Of a stretch of 64,000 bases of DNA, positions 35,115 to 43,190 are shown in pieces. The translations under genes were made by a program, and so were the position numbers. How positions within the stretch are numbered: the stretch's first letter is position 1; the number at the start of each line of letters is the position of its first letter. Source of the stretch: Methylobacterium fujisawaense (GTDB lineage: Bacteria > Pseudomonadota > Alphaproteobacteria > Rhizobiales > Beijerinckiaceae); NCBI RefSeq assembly GCF_014138435.1, contig NZ_JACJIM010000002.1, positions 186,001-250,000 of the forward strand, read 5' to 3'. The notes beneath the pieces were generated by a model. It saw only the letters and a list, made by a program, of their open reading frames with translations, was not told where the DNA came from and made no database searches.

Positions 35115-35555
35115 ATGAAGACCTTGACGATTGCGGGTACGGCGCTCTGCGCCCTGATCCTGGCCGCGCCGGGTGCGGAGGCGGGCGGCTTCCACGGCGG
35201 CGGCTTCCACGGCGGCGTCCACGGTGGTTTCCGGGGCGGCTACGGCTACCGGGGCGGCTACGCGGCCCGCGGCTTCTACGGGCGCGGCTACGGCTACGGC
35301 TATCGCCGCGGCTACGGACGGGCCCTCGGCTACGGGCTGGCCGGCGCGGGGATCGGCCTCGGGCTCGGGCTCGCCGCCGGGAGCGTCTACGGCGGCTACG
35401 GCTATGGTGGTTACGGGTATGGCGGCTACGGCTACGGCTACCCGGCCGCCTATGGCGGCTACGGATACGGCTATCCGGCGGCCTACGGCGGCTACGGCTA
35501 CGGCGGTGGCTACGGCGGGTGTTGCGGCAGCTTCACCTGCGGCTGCGGCTGCTGA
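35115..35555 (+). CDS. exported glycine/tyrosine-rich repeat protein with Cys-rich end
   Basis: The ATG has a GGAG site 7 bases upstream; product 146 residues. A Sec signal peptide (MKTLTIAGTALCALIL..., cleavage near AEA) is followed by a low-complexity mature chain of Gly, Tyr and Arg (GGFHGGGFHGG, GYGYRRGYGR, then GGYGYGGYGYGG units and two YGYGYPAAYGG repeats) with one hydrophobic glycine helix in the middle (about 80-95). The last 13 residues hold five Cys (GCCGSFTCGCGC). It may be a surface or envelope structural protein; metal binding by the Cys tail is a guess. It is inserted, antisense, between argS and dgt. Confidence 0.7.
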   Translation: MKTLTIAGTALCALILAAPGAEAGGFHGGGFHGGVHGGFRGGYGYRGGYAARGFYGRGYGYGYRRGYGRALGYGLAGAGIGLGLGLAAGSVYGGYGYGGYGYGGYGYGYPAAYGGYGYGYPAAYGGYGYGGGYGGCCGSFTCGCGC

Positions 35556-35580
35556 TCCCAACCCATCCCGCGCCGGGCCC

Positions 35581-36849
35581 TCAGGGCTCGGCGAGGGGCA
35601 GGCCCCGGCTGGGCAATTCCCAGTGCAGGTCCGGCGTCGTCGCGTAGAGCTTGCGATGCGCCAGGACCGCATAGGTGTCGGTCATGCCGGCGATGTAGTC
35701 GGCGACCCGGCGGGCGACCCGCGCCTCGCTGGCCTCCTCGAGACCGGCGCTCCACTCCTCCGGCATCCGGGACGGCGCCGCGGTGAACGCGGCGAACAGG
35801 TCGTTGACGATGGCGTCGGCCTTCTTCCGCACCGCCACCACGCCGGGATGCCGGTACATGCGGTCCCACAGGAAGCGCATGATATCGGCATCGGCCGCCG
35901 CAATCTCCGGCGAAAAGACGATGACCGCCTGATCCGCATTCCGGATGTCCTCGACGCGGCGCGGATCCAGTTCGGCGATGCGGCGTCCGCCCTCGCGGAT
36001 CACGTCCTCGACGAAGCGGGTGATCACCCGCCGGGCGAGTTCGTGGATCATGCGCGAGGGCTCCAGGCCCGGATGCAGCCGGTCGATCTCGTCGAGCAGC
36101 CCGGCCAGGAACGGCACCGCGCGCAGCTCCGGGATCTCGAACAGGCCGGCGCGCAGTCCGTCGTCGAGGTCGTGGGCGGCATAGGCGATGTCGTCGGCGA
36201 GGGAGGCCGCCTGGGCCTCGGGGCCGGCTTGGCTCCACAGGTCGAGGGGGTTCAGCGCATCGTATTCCAGGATCGCCGCCGGGATGCCGCGCGCGGCGTA
36301 GCGGGGCGTCGGCTGGCCGTCGGCCGTCAGCAGCGGGCCGTTGTGCTTGACGAGGCCCTCCAGGGTCTCCCAGGCAAGGTTCAGCCCGTCGAAGCCGGCG
36401 TAGCGCCGCTCCAGCCGCGTGACGATCCGCAGGGCCTGGGCGTTGTGGTCGAACCCGCCGTAGCGGGCCATGCAGGCGTCGAGGGCGTCCTCCCCGGTAT
36501 GGCCGAAACAGGTGTGGCCGAGGTCGTGGCTGAGGGCCAGCGCCTCCGCAAGATCCTCGTCGAGCCCGAGGGCGCGGGCGAGCGCCCGGCCGATCTGGCT
36601 GACCTCGAGGGTGTGGGTGAGGCGGGTGCGGTAATGGTCGCCCTCGTGATGCACGAAGACCTGCGTCTTGTGCTTCAGCCGCCGGAACGCCGTCGAGTGG
36701 ATGATCCGGTCCCGGTCCCGCTGGAAGTCGCTGCGGGTCGGCGAACCGGCCTCGGGGATCAGGCGTCCCCGGGTGCGGGCCGGATCGGTGGCGTAGGCCG
36801 CGCGCCAGCGCTCACCGTTGGATCGCACGGCATCCGCTCGCAAACTCAC
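35581..36849 (-). CDS. dgt: deoxyguanosinetriphosphate triphosphohydrolase-like protein
   Basis: The protein has 422 residues and is an HD-domain dNTPase. Signatures: [32 protein letters not shown] and [16 protein letters not shown] (HD metal site). It hydrolyses dNTPs to nucleosides and triphosphate and helps balance the dNTP pool. The gene is divergent from the A-type Fe-S carrier gene and upstream of argS, the usual alphaproteobacterial order. Confidence 0.93.
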   Translation of the reverse strand: MSLRADAVRSNGERWRAAYATDPARTRGRLIPEAGSPTRSDFQRDRDRIIHSTAFRRLKHKTQVFVHHEGDHYRTRLTHTLEVSQIGRALARALGLDEDLAEALALSHDLGHTCFGHTGEDALDACMARYGGFDHNAQALRIVTRLERRYAGFDGLNLAWETLEGLVKHNGPLLTADGQPTPRYAARGIPAAILEYDALNPLDLWSQAGPEAQAASLADDIAYAAHDLDDGLRAGLFEIPELRAVPFLAGLLDEIDRLHPGLEPSRMIHELARRVITRFVEDVIREGGRRIAELDPRRVEDIRNADQAVIVFSPEIAAADADIMRFLWDRMYRHPGVVAVRKKADAIVNDLFAAFTAAPSRMPEEWSAGLEEASEARVARRVADYIAGMTDTYAVLAHRKLYATTPDLHWELPSRGLPLAEP

Positions 36850-36981
36850 GCACCCTGCTCATGACGGCTCCTCGCCCGGCGCGTTGCGGCGCGGGCTTGC
36901 GCCTCATATCTTGTGGGCCGGGACGCCCTCGGCAACAGGCGGGGTGCGCCGTCCACCAAACGATTGCGTGGCCAGAGACTG

Positions 36982-37308
36982 ATGGCTGATATCACCCTGA
37001 CCGCCCGCGCGGCCAAGCGCATCAACGAGATCATGGGGGCGGAGCCGGCCGGCTCGTCGCTGCGGATCAGCGTCAATGGCGGCGGCTGCTCGGGCTTCTC
37101 GTATGCCTTCGACATCGCCCGCACCCGTGAGGCGCAGGACGTCGCGATCGAGCGCGACGGCGCCACCGTCATCGTCGACCCCATCTCGATGGAGTACATG
37201 AACGGCTCCACGATCGACTTCGTGAACGATCTGATCGGCCAGTCCTTCAAGATCGAGAACCCGCTTGCCACCGCCTCCTGCGGCTGCGGCACCTCCTTCT
37301 CGTTGTAG
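36982..37308 (+). CDS. erpA: A-type iron-sulfur cluster carrier (ErpA/HesB/IscA family)
   Basis: From the ATG giving MADITLTARAAKRINEIM the protein has 108 residues. The three cluster-binding cysteines are present in NGGGCSGF and the C-terminal ASCGCGTSF. It carries Fe-S clusters to apoproteins. Divergent from dgt with 132 bp between starts. ErpA is chosen by family and context; IscA-type naming is equally defensible. Confidence 0.88.
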   Translation: MADITLTARAAKRINEIMGAEPAGSSLRISVNGGGCSGFSYAFDIARTREAQDVAIERDGATVIVDPISMEYMNGSTIDFVNDLIGQSFKIENPLATASCGCGTSFSL

Positions 37309-37453
37309 CGACCCGCCCGGCGCATCCGCGCCGTTGCGTCCATACGACACCGGTGCCGGCACGGTCGCCCGGGCCGGCATGCCTGATTGCCTCGCCTCAA
37401 AAAACGCGGCACGGCTAGGGAATTCCCGCGCGAGCCCTGGTCCGGATGCAGCC

Positions 37454-39376
37454 ATGAACCACCCGAAGGCCCGCCTCCGCCTCCGGTCGGCCTGGGCGAC
37501 AACCGGTATCCTCGTCCTCCTCGGCCTCGCCCCCGCGCCACTCGCCGCGCAGGAGGGCGCCGCCGCCGTCCAGGACGTGACGGTCACCGACGTGGTCATC
37601 CCGCTCGGCGGCACGCTGCTGAAGGCCCCGAAGCTCACGGCGAGCGGCACGCGCCTCTCCAAGGAGGATCTTGCGGCGATCCTGCGGCCCGATTCCAACG
37701 TGCCCTGGGAGCAGCGGCTCGCCCGGCTCGATGCGGGCAGCCTCACCGTGCCGGTCCTCACCTCCGAGAATGCGGGTCCCGGCGACAACCGGCAGACCGT
37801 CACCTACCGCGATGTGGTCGCCCGCGACATCCGCGCCGGCCGTGTCGGGGAACTGACGGCGGCCGGCGCCACGGTCAGCTCCGTCGCCGGGCCGAACCGC
37901 GGTTCCGGAACCTACGGGCAGGTGCGCGCCACGGATCTGGATCTGGCGGCCCTCAGCCGGCTGTACACGGTTCCGGGCGACGGCAAGGGACCGGTCCAGC
38001 GGGTCTATGGCACCATCCAGGTCTCCGATGTGACCTATTCCGACGCGCGCGGCACGACGGTGAAGATCGCACGCCTCGACGGGCGTGATCTCGGCGGCCG
38101 GCAGATCCCCGACGGCTGGAGCGGCGCCTTCGCGATCGTGGCCGGCGGTTTCGATGGCTCCAGCGACCGGCGTCCCCTGGCCGCCGCGGCGGCCGATCTC
38201 ATCGCCGCCACCGCCGTCGGCAGCCTGGAGATGCAGGGCCTCAGCGTCAGCGACTCCGATCCGAAGGGGCCGGTTCTGTTCGAGATCGGCCGGGCCGCCT
38301 ACACCTCCGCCGGGTCGGAGGGCAGCACCGTCCTGGACAACCTGGCGTTGTCGCGCGGCAGCCTGCGTGTCCATGTCGGTCGCCTCGCCGTCCTCGGGAC
38401 CTCGCTGGTGCCGACCGTCGCGGCCCTCCAGGGGATCGCCGCCGAGCCGACGGCCGGGCCCGGCTTCTCCGATATCGAGATGCGCCGCCTGACGCCCAAG
38501 CTCGGCAATCTGACCCTGAGCGACCTGTCGATCGAGCTGCCGCCCGAGGGCGAACCCGAGCGGGCGCCGCCGCGTGATGGTCGGGCTCCGGCCCGCGGCG
38601 GCCTCTCCGACTCTGGCCGGGCGGGGCCTGGCAGGCCGGCAGATCCGAGGACGGGCGACACCGCCGCCGACCCCCTCGCCCTGTCGGTATCGCCCCGGCC
38701 TGTCCGCCGGATCGCCCTGCGCGAGGCCACACTCGCTCTGGGGGCGCCGAATGACGGCGTGCCCAGCGCGACCCGCCTCAGTCTCTCCGGCCTCAACCTG
38801 CCGGCGGATCTCGTGGCGGGCGCGCCGATCATCGGCATGCTGCCGGTTTACGGGTACCGGGATCTCGACCTCGACCTCGTGGCCGACGCCACTTTGGATG
38901 AGAAGGCCCGCGACCTCGCCCTGCGCGAGGTGACGGTGTCGGGTCGCGACATCGGCACCGTCCGGCTATCCGGCACGCTGGGCGGTATCGGGCCCGAGCT
39001 CTTCTCCGGCACCCTGCCGGCCGCGACCATGGTGATGTTTTCGGGAAGCGCCAAGGCCCTCGACCTGACGGTGGAGAACGCGGGCCTGTTCGAGCGCTTC
39101 CTGGCCGCGCAATCGAAGGATCTCAGCCTCAAGCCGGACGAGCTGCGCAAGGAGTACGTCACCGCCAGCCTGCTCGGCGTGCCGATCATCCTGGGCAACA
39201 GCGCGGCCGCCAAGGGCATCGGCGCCGCCATGGGCCAGTTCGTGATGAAGCCCGGCAAGCTCGTGGTCCACGCGAAGTCCAAAGAGCCCGCCGGGATCGG
39301 TTTCATCGATCTCGGCGCGGCGCGCTCGCCGGCGGCCGTGCTCGACCGGCTGGACGTCGAGGCGAAGGCGAATTGA
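37454..39376 (+). CDS. large exported protein of unknown function
   Basis: The ATG giving MNHPKARLRLRSAWATTG yields 640 residues with a signal peptide (cleavage near LAAQEG). The mature part is rich in beta-strand-like sequence and Asp, with repeated VTVTDVVIP / LTLSDLSIE / VTVSGRDIG phrases about 100-200 residues apart, so it may be built of repeated beta domains. A Pro/Gly/Arg low-complexity segment (about residues 370-420) separates two halves. No domain recognised. It could be an AsmA-like or autotransporter-passenger-like periplasmic protein; this is only a guess. Confidence 0.7.
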   Translation: MNHPKARLRLRSAWATTGILVLLGLAPAPLAAQEGAAAVQDVTVTDVVIPLGGTLLKAPKLTASGTRLSKEDLAAILRPDSNVPWEQRLARLDAGSLTVPVLTSENAGPGDNRQTVTYRDVVARDIRAGRVGELTAAGATVSSVAGPNRGSGTYGQVRATDLDLAALSRLYTVPGDGKGPVQRVYGTIQVSDVTYSDARGTTVKIARLDGRDLGGRQIPDGWSGAFAIVAGGFDGSSDRRPLAAAAADLIAATAVGSLEMQGLSVSDSDPKGPVLFEIGRAAYTSAGSEGSTVLDNLALSRGSLRVHVGRLAVLGTSLVPTVAALQGIAAEPTAGPGFSDIEMRRLTPKLGNLTLSDLSIELPPEGEPERAPPRDGRAPARGGLSDSGRAGPGRPADPRTGDTAADPLALSVSPRPVRRIALREATLALGAPNDGVPSATRLSLSGLNLPADLVAGAPIIGMLPVYGYRDLDLDLVADATLDEKARDLALREVTVSGRDIGTVRLSGTLGGIGPELFSGTLPAATMVMFSGSAKALDLTVENAGLFERFLAAQSKDLSLKPDELRKEYVTASLLGVPIILGNSAAAKGIGAAMGQFVMKPGKLVVHAKSKEPAGIGFIDLGAARSPAAVLDRLDVEAKAN

Positions 39377-39434
39377 GGCGACCGTGACCGGTCTCCGGGC
39401 TGTCGCAGCCGGAAGACCGGCCTGAGGAGGCCCC

Positions 39435-39560
39435 ATGCGCGCCGTCCGTCTCGCGAAGGCTGCGCTCGCCGCCGCCCTGGCGCTGACCTGCATGCCGGTC
39501 GAGTATGGCAACGTCGCAGACGTTGCCGCCGCGCGATCTGGCCTGCGGCCGGTCGGGTAG
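39435..39560 (+). CDS. 41-residue exported peptide
   Basis: The ATG is 4 bases after a perfect AGGAGG. The product begins with a signal-peptide-like sequence (MRAVRLAKAALAAALALTC) followed by a short polar end; Cys19 is not in a clear lipobox. The strong ribosome binding site argues that it is translated. It could also be the 5' remnant of a truncated gene. It is 58 bp downstream of the large exported protein gene, same strand. Confidence 0.45.
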   Translation: MRAVRLAKAALAAALALTCMPVEYGNVADVAAARSGLRPVG

Positions 39561-39722
39561 ATTCCCGTCTCGCCGATCGGGCTTGGCTCTCGAACTGGAC
39601 CGAGCCGAGACAGCCCAAGGCTGAAAGCTGCCGCGCCGGCTGTCGGAGCGTTCGTCGTCGACCGCGGAACGGCCTGCGTCGAACTTCGCTGCTCAAGCGA
39701 TCACGCAGGCCCGTTGCGGAGG

Positions 39723-40457
39723 TTACAGCGCGATGATCTCCGGATGCTGCGCTGCCAGGTTCGCCCGGGTCGCCTCGGCCCAGGCGCGGTCGCGTTCCCG
39801 GCGCGGTCGATCGAGGGACACGGCGGCGATGAGACCCGCCGGACGCCGGGAGACCAGCAGCAGACGGTCGGCGATCCCGATCGCCTCGGCGACGTTGTGT
39901 GTCACCATCAGGACGCTCATGCCGGACCGATCCACCGTATCCACCACGAGGCCGCGAAGCTCGGCGGCGGCGGCATCGTCGAGGGACACGAAGGGCTCGT
40001 CGAGGACCAGCACCCGCGGCCCGTCGGCCAGGGCCCGTGCCAGTGCCACGCGGCGTTGCATCCCCAGGGAGAGCGCCTTCGGATAGCTGGCCCGCCATGC
40101 CGTCAGGCCGAGCTGCGCGAACAAGCCGTCAAGGTCGAGCCCGCGCCGCGCCCGAGGGAGCCCGAGGCGGACATTGTGCTCGACGCTGCGCCAGGGGAGC
40201 AGCCGCGGCTCCTGGAATACGATACCGGCCCGCTCCGCCCCGGAGACGCGTCCCTCGAACGCGGTATCGAGGCCGAGCAGGATCCGCAGCGTCGTGGTCT
40301 TTCCGGCGCCCGATGGCCCGATCAGGCAGACGATTTCCCCGGCTGCGACCTCGAATTCGAGGTTGCGAACCGCCTCGACCGGTTCGGCATCGCGCGGCCG
40401 ATACCATTTCGACGCGATCGCGACCTGAAGAACGGGCTCAGCGCCAGCGACGGACAT
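39723..40457 (-). CDS. ABC transporter ATP-binding protein, nitrate/sulfonate/taurine type
   Basis: The protein has 244 residues. Walker A is GPSGAGKTT (about 47-55), Q-loop FQEPRLLPW, signature LSLGMQRRVALARAL, Walker B VLVLDEPF and switch VTHN. The best match by recall is the SsuB/TauB/NrtD class. It overlaps the permease gene by 20 bp and completes a binding-protein-permease-ATPase operon. Substrate unknown. Confidence 0.9.
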   Translation of the reverse strand: MSVAGAEPVLQVAIASKWYRPRDAEPVEAVRNLEFEVAAGEIVCLIGPSGAGKTTTLRILLGLDTAFEGRVSGAERAGIVFQEPRLLPWRSVEHNVRLGLPRARRGLDLDGLFAQLGLTAWRASYPKALSLGMQRRVALARALADGPRVLVLDEPFVSLDDAAAAELRGLVVDTVDRSGMSVLMVTHNVAEAIGIADRLLLVSRRPAGLIAAVSLDRPRRERDRAWAEATRANLAAQHPEIIAL

Positions 40458-41169
40458 AGGCTTCGAGCCGCTGCAGCAGGAGGACGTCGATGCCGATCAT
40501 CACGGCCATGAAGACGAGGCTGTAGCCGATGATGGCCGCCACGTCGGTGCTCTGGACGAAGTAATAGTTGATCGCGAAGCCGACTCCGTCGGGACGACCG
40601 AGCAGTTCCACCACCAGCACGATCTTCCAGGCGAGGGAGAGGCCGGACCGCGCCGCCGTGACGATGTAGGGCTGGAGCTGCGGGATCAGGAGGTCGCGGG
40701 CCCAGGTAAGCCGGTCGAGCCGATAGGCGCGGGCCATCTCGTCGAGGCCGGGATCGAGATTACGGGCCCCTTCCCGGACAATCACCGCGACATTCGGGAG
40801 CTTGTTGAGGACCACCGCCAGGATCGCCGCGGTCTCGGTGAGCCCGACCCAGACATAGGCCAGTACGGTGATCACCAGGGCCGGCGTGTTGAGGAGGACG
40901 AGAAGCGGCGTGTCGAGCGTGAGATCGGTGACCTTCGAGCGTCCGAGCGCGACGCCGAGGACGACGCCGAGAAGCATCGCCACCGTGAATGAGATCGCTA
41001 CGCGGAGCAGCGTCATGCCGACATTGTGTGCGAGGTCGCCGCGCTCCGCCTCCTGAACGATGAAGCGCAGCACCGCCAGCGGCGCCGGCAGCAGGCGCGA
41101 TCCCGCCTCGAGTGCAGCCAACTGCCAGGCTGCAAGGAGCACGACCAAAGACGCGATGCGGGTCAGCAC
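40438..41169 (-). CDS. ABC transporter permease, nitrate/sulfonate/taurine type
   Basis: From a GTG the protein has 243 residues and about six helices. The EAA-type coupling loop is ARAYRLDRLTWARDLLIPQLQPYI (about 147-170), which docks to the ATPase. It belongs to the SsuC/TauC/ThiX-like group. It starts 57 bp after the binding-protein gene and ends inside the start of the ATPase gene. Confidence 0.9.
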   Translation of the reverse strand: MLTRIASLVVLLAAWQLAALEAGSRLLPAPLAVLRFIVQEAERGDLAHNVGMTLLRVAISFTVAMLLGVVLGVALGRSKVTDLTLDTPLLVLLNTPALVITVLAYVWVGLTETAAILAVVLNKLPNVAVIVREGARNLDPGLDEMARAYRLDRLTWARDLLIPQLQPYIVTAARSGLSLAWKIVLVVELLGRPDGVGFAINYYFVQSTDVAAIIGYSLVFMAVMIGIDVLLLQRLEAYVRRWR

Positions 41170-41226
41170 GCCCAGGCGATCCCGATTGTCTGGACCGCTG
41201 CAACGGTGGCCCGCTGGGCCGGCGCA

Positions 41227-42207
41227 TCACCCATTGCGACCGGTGTAGTACAGGTCGGGAGGCAGTGCGTCGCCCTTTCCGACGAGGCGCGCTCCGCCGA
41301 GCCGCGCCATCACGGTGTAGAGTTTCTCGGCATCGGCGCGCTCCTCCGCCACGGGGCGCCGCGGGATGCCGGCGAGGAAGTTGCGCTTGAGCGCCTCGAA
41401 GGTCGCATCGTCCTCGGCCGCCATCAGCGGGCGCACGATCTGCCACGCGGTCGGATCCGAGGCCAGGATGTCCTTGGCCGCCCGCGACGCCCGCGCGAAG
41501 GCCGCCACGGCAGCGGGCTTCTCCTTCACGGTGGTGTCCTGGAACAGGTAGCCGATCAGCGCCACGTCACCGGGGACGCCGAGGGCGTGCATGATGTCCT
41601 CGGCACCGACCAGTTGGCGAAACCCCTTCGCCTGAAGGCGGGCGCAGTAGGTCCAGTAGGTGAGCGCTGCGTCGAGGGCGCCCTGCTCCAGCTTCAGCGT
41701 GATCAGCGGGGGCGCGCCGTAGGCGATCTCGGCTTCGCGCTCCAGGTCGATTCCGGCCGCGTCCTTCGCCTGCGCCCGGAGCAGCAGCCAGTTCTTGTCC
41801 AGGGGACCGCCGGCCACCCCGAGGCGCTTGCCGGCGAGATCCTTGAGGCTCTTCACCGCGCTCCCGGCCGGTACCATCACGCCGCCCTCGGAGGTCGAGT
41901 ACGGGATGAAGCGCACCGCCTGCCCGTCATTGCCGAGGCGGGCGGCCCAGAGCAGGTCGCCGATGATCGTATCGACCTGTCCTCCGATGAAGCTGATGCG
42001 GGCCGCGTCGTTGCCGGCGAGCTTCACGGCATCGAGCTGAAAGCCGTTGTCGGTGTCGAGGCCGCGGGCCTTGATCACCGCAGCCTCCCAGGTCGACGTC
42101 CCGAAGGGCAGACTCCCGAGACGGATGGTCGGCACGTCCGCGCGCGCCGCCCGCAGGCCGAGGCCGCCCAGCAGGCCGCCGGCGAGCATCGCGCGCCGTG
42201 ACAGCAT
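41227..42207 (-). CDS. ABC transporter substrate-binding protein (NMT1/SsuA-like)
   Basis: The ATG giving MLSRRAMLAGG has a GGAGAAGG site 5 bases upstream; product 326 residues. The N-terminus (SRRAMLAGGLLGGLGL, cleavage near ARAD) has a twin-arginine-like signal. PTIRLGSLPFGTSTWEAAVI and KSLKDLAGKRLGVAGGPLDKNW are typical of the NMT1/SsuA class II binding proteins for sulfonates, nitrate or pyrimidines. It is first in the operon and divergent from phhB. Confidence 0.88.
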   Translation of the reverse strand: MLSRRAMLAGGLLGGLGLRAARADVPTIRLGSLPFGTSTWEAAVIKARGLDTDNGFQLDAVKLAGNDAARISFIGGQVDTIIGDLLWAARLGNDGQAVRFIPYSTSEGGVMVPAGSAVKSLKDLAGKRLGVAGGPLDKNWLLLRAQAKDAAGIDLEREAEIAYGAPPLITLKLEQGALDAALTYWTYCARLQAKGFRQLVGAEDIMHALGVPGDVALIGYLFQDTTVKEKPAAVAAFARASRAAKDILASDPTAWQIVRPLMAAEDDATFEALKRNFLAGIPRRPVAEERADAEKLYTVMARLGGARLVGKGDALPPDLYYTGRNG

Positions 42208-42394
42208 CACGCCTTCTCCCATCGTATTTCGCAGTCTTCGACGGCGGTAGACTGACGTGCCGCATGAACGGGACGCCACTGGAAAAAGGTCATAGGGCTC
42301 ACACCGGTTTCCGTCCACCGTGCGGAACACGCTTGCGCGCAACCGGCTGCGGCGGCACCCTCGACCGAGACGCCATCAGGGGAGACATGCGATC

Positions 42395-42772
42395 ATGACC
42401 GAGCGACGCGAGGGAGTTCTGGACGAGGCGACCGTGGAGGCGCGGCTGAAGGCCGAACTGCCCGCCTGGCGCCTGGAGGATGGCTGGATCCGCCGCACCT
42501 ACAAGACGGCCGGCTGGAAGGGCACGCTGATGGTGATCAACACCGTGGGTCACCTCGCCGAAGCAGCCTGGCATCATCCCGACATCACGGCGTCCTATGC
42601 CTGGGTCGAGGTCCGGCTGATGAACCACGCCGCCAAAGGCATCACCGAGAAGGACTTCGCCCTCGCCCGGAAAATCGAGGAGGTCGTGTCCTGGCAGCCG
42701 GCCCTGGAGGGACAGGGCCTCGAAGGGACGCCCGCGGATCCGCGCTTCGCCTACATCAAGTACGACAAGTAG
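42395..42772 (+). CDS. phhB: pterin-4a-carbinolamine dehydratase
   Basis: From the ATG giving MTERREGVLDEATVEARL the protein has 125 residues, preceded by an AGGGGAG site. The active-site histidines lie in AEAAWHHPDITASYAWVEVRL with a later NHAAKGITEKDFALARKIE, standard for PCD/DCoH. It dehydrates 4a-hydroxytetrahydropterin during recycling of tetrahydrobiopterin-type cofactors. In methylotrophs some homologues act in pterin metabolism more widely. Monocistronic. Confidence 0.92.
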   Translation: MTERREGVLDEATVEARLKAELPAWRLEDGWIRRTYKTAGWKGTLMVINTVGHLAEAAWHHPDITASYAWVEVRLMNHAAKGITEKDFALARKIEEVVSWQPALEGQGLEGTPADPRFAYIKYDK

Positions 42773-42788
42773 CCGCGCGGCGCGGGCG

Positions 42789-43010
42789 TCACTGCGGGTC
42801 CTTCACGCGGCGGCACTCGGTCTTGAGGTAGGCGGTCTTGCCGATCTCGTCGCGGCGCTCGGTGCGGGCGATGATCTCCTGCCAGCCGGTGGCGCATCCG
42901 AGCTCGTTGGCAACTCGGACCTTCCGGACCTCAAGGGCCTGGGCGTCCGTGCAGGCGTCCTGTGCCAGGCCGTTGGCGCAGACCAATACGACGGCGATGA
43001 AGGCGTTCAT
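42789..43010 (-). CDS. small exported hypothetical protein
   Basis: The protein has 73 residues with a signal-peptide-like start (MNAFIAVVLVCANGLAQDAC) and a polar, charged mature part with three Cys (in QDAC, LGCATGW and TECRRV). Paired cysteines suggest a periplasmic disulfide protein. Unrecognised. It converges with phhB, 16 bp apart. Confidence 0.55.
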   Translation of the reverse strand: MNAFIAVVLVCANGLAQDACTDAQALEVRKVRVANELGCATGWQEIIARTERRDEIGKTAYLKTECRRVKDPQ

Positions 43011-43103
43011 GGATGGGGCGGTCCTCGTTCTCGCCGCACCCTACGCGCCAAGCCACCGCAAGGTTTCCGATGACGGGCTGCGGCCCGCGATCAAGCTTTC
43101 GTC

Positions 43104-43146
43104 ACGGTCGGCCCGCCCTGAGGGGGCGGAGGGGCGGGCCGACCGT
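43104..43146 (-). terminator. 15-bp perfect inverted repeat downstream of the RND operon
   Basis: Arms ACGGTCGGCCCGCCC (43104-43118) and its exact complement (43132-43146) flank a 13-base loop, 45 bp past the RND pump stop. Read on the plus strand the hairpin is followed by TTTCTCG; on the minus strand there is no T run. It most likely ends transcription of the RND operon or insulates it from the small gene beyond. Confidence 0.6.
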
Positions 43147-43190
43147 TTCTCGCAGCACCCGCGGGCGCTGCGATCGCGTGAGCCGGGCGA

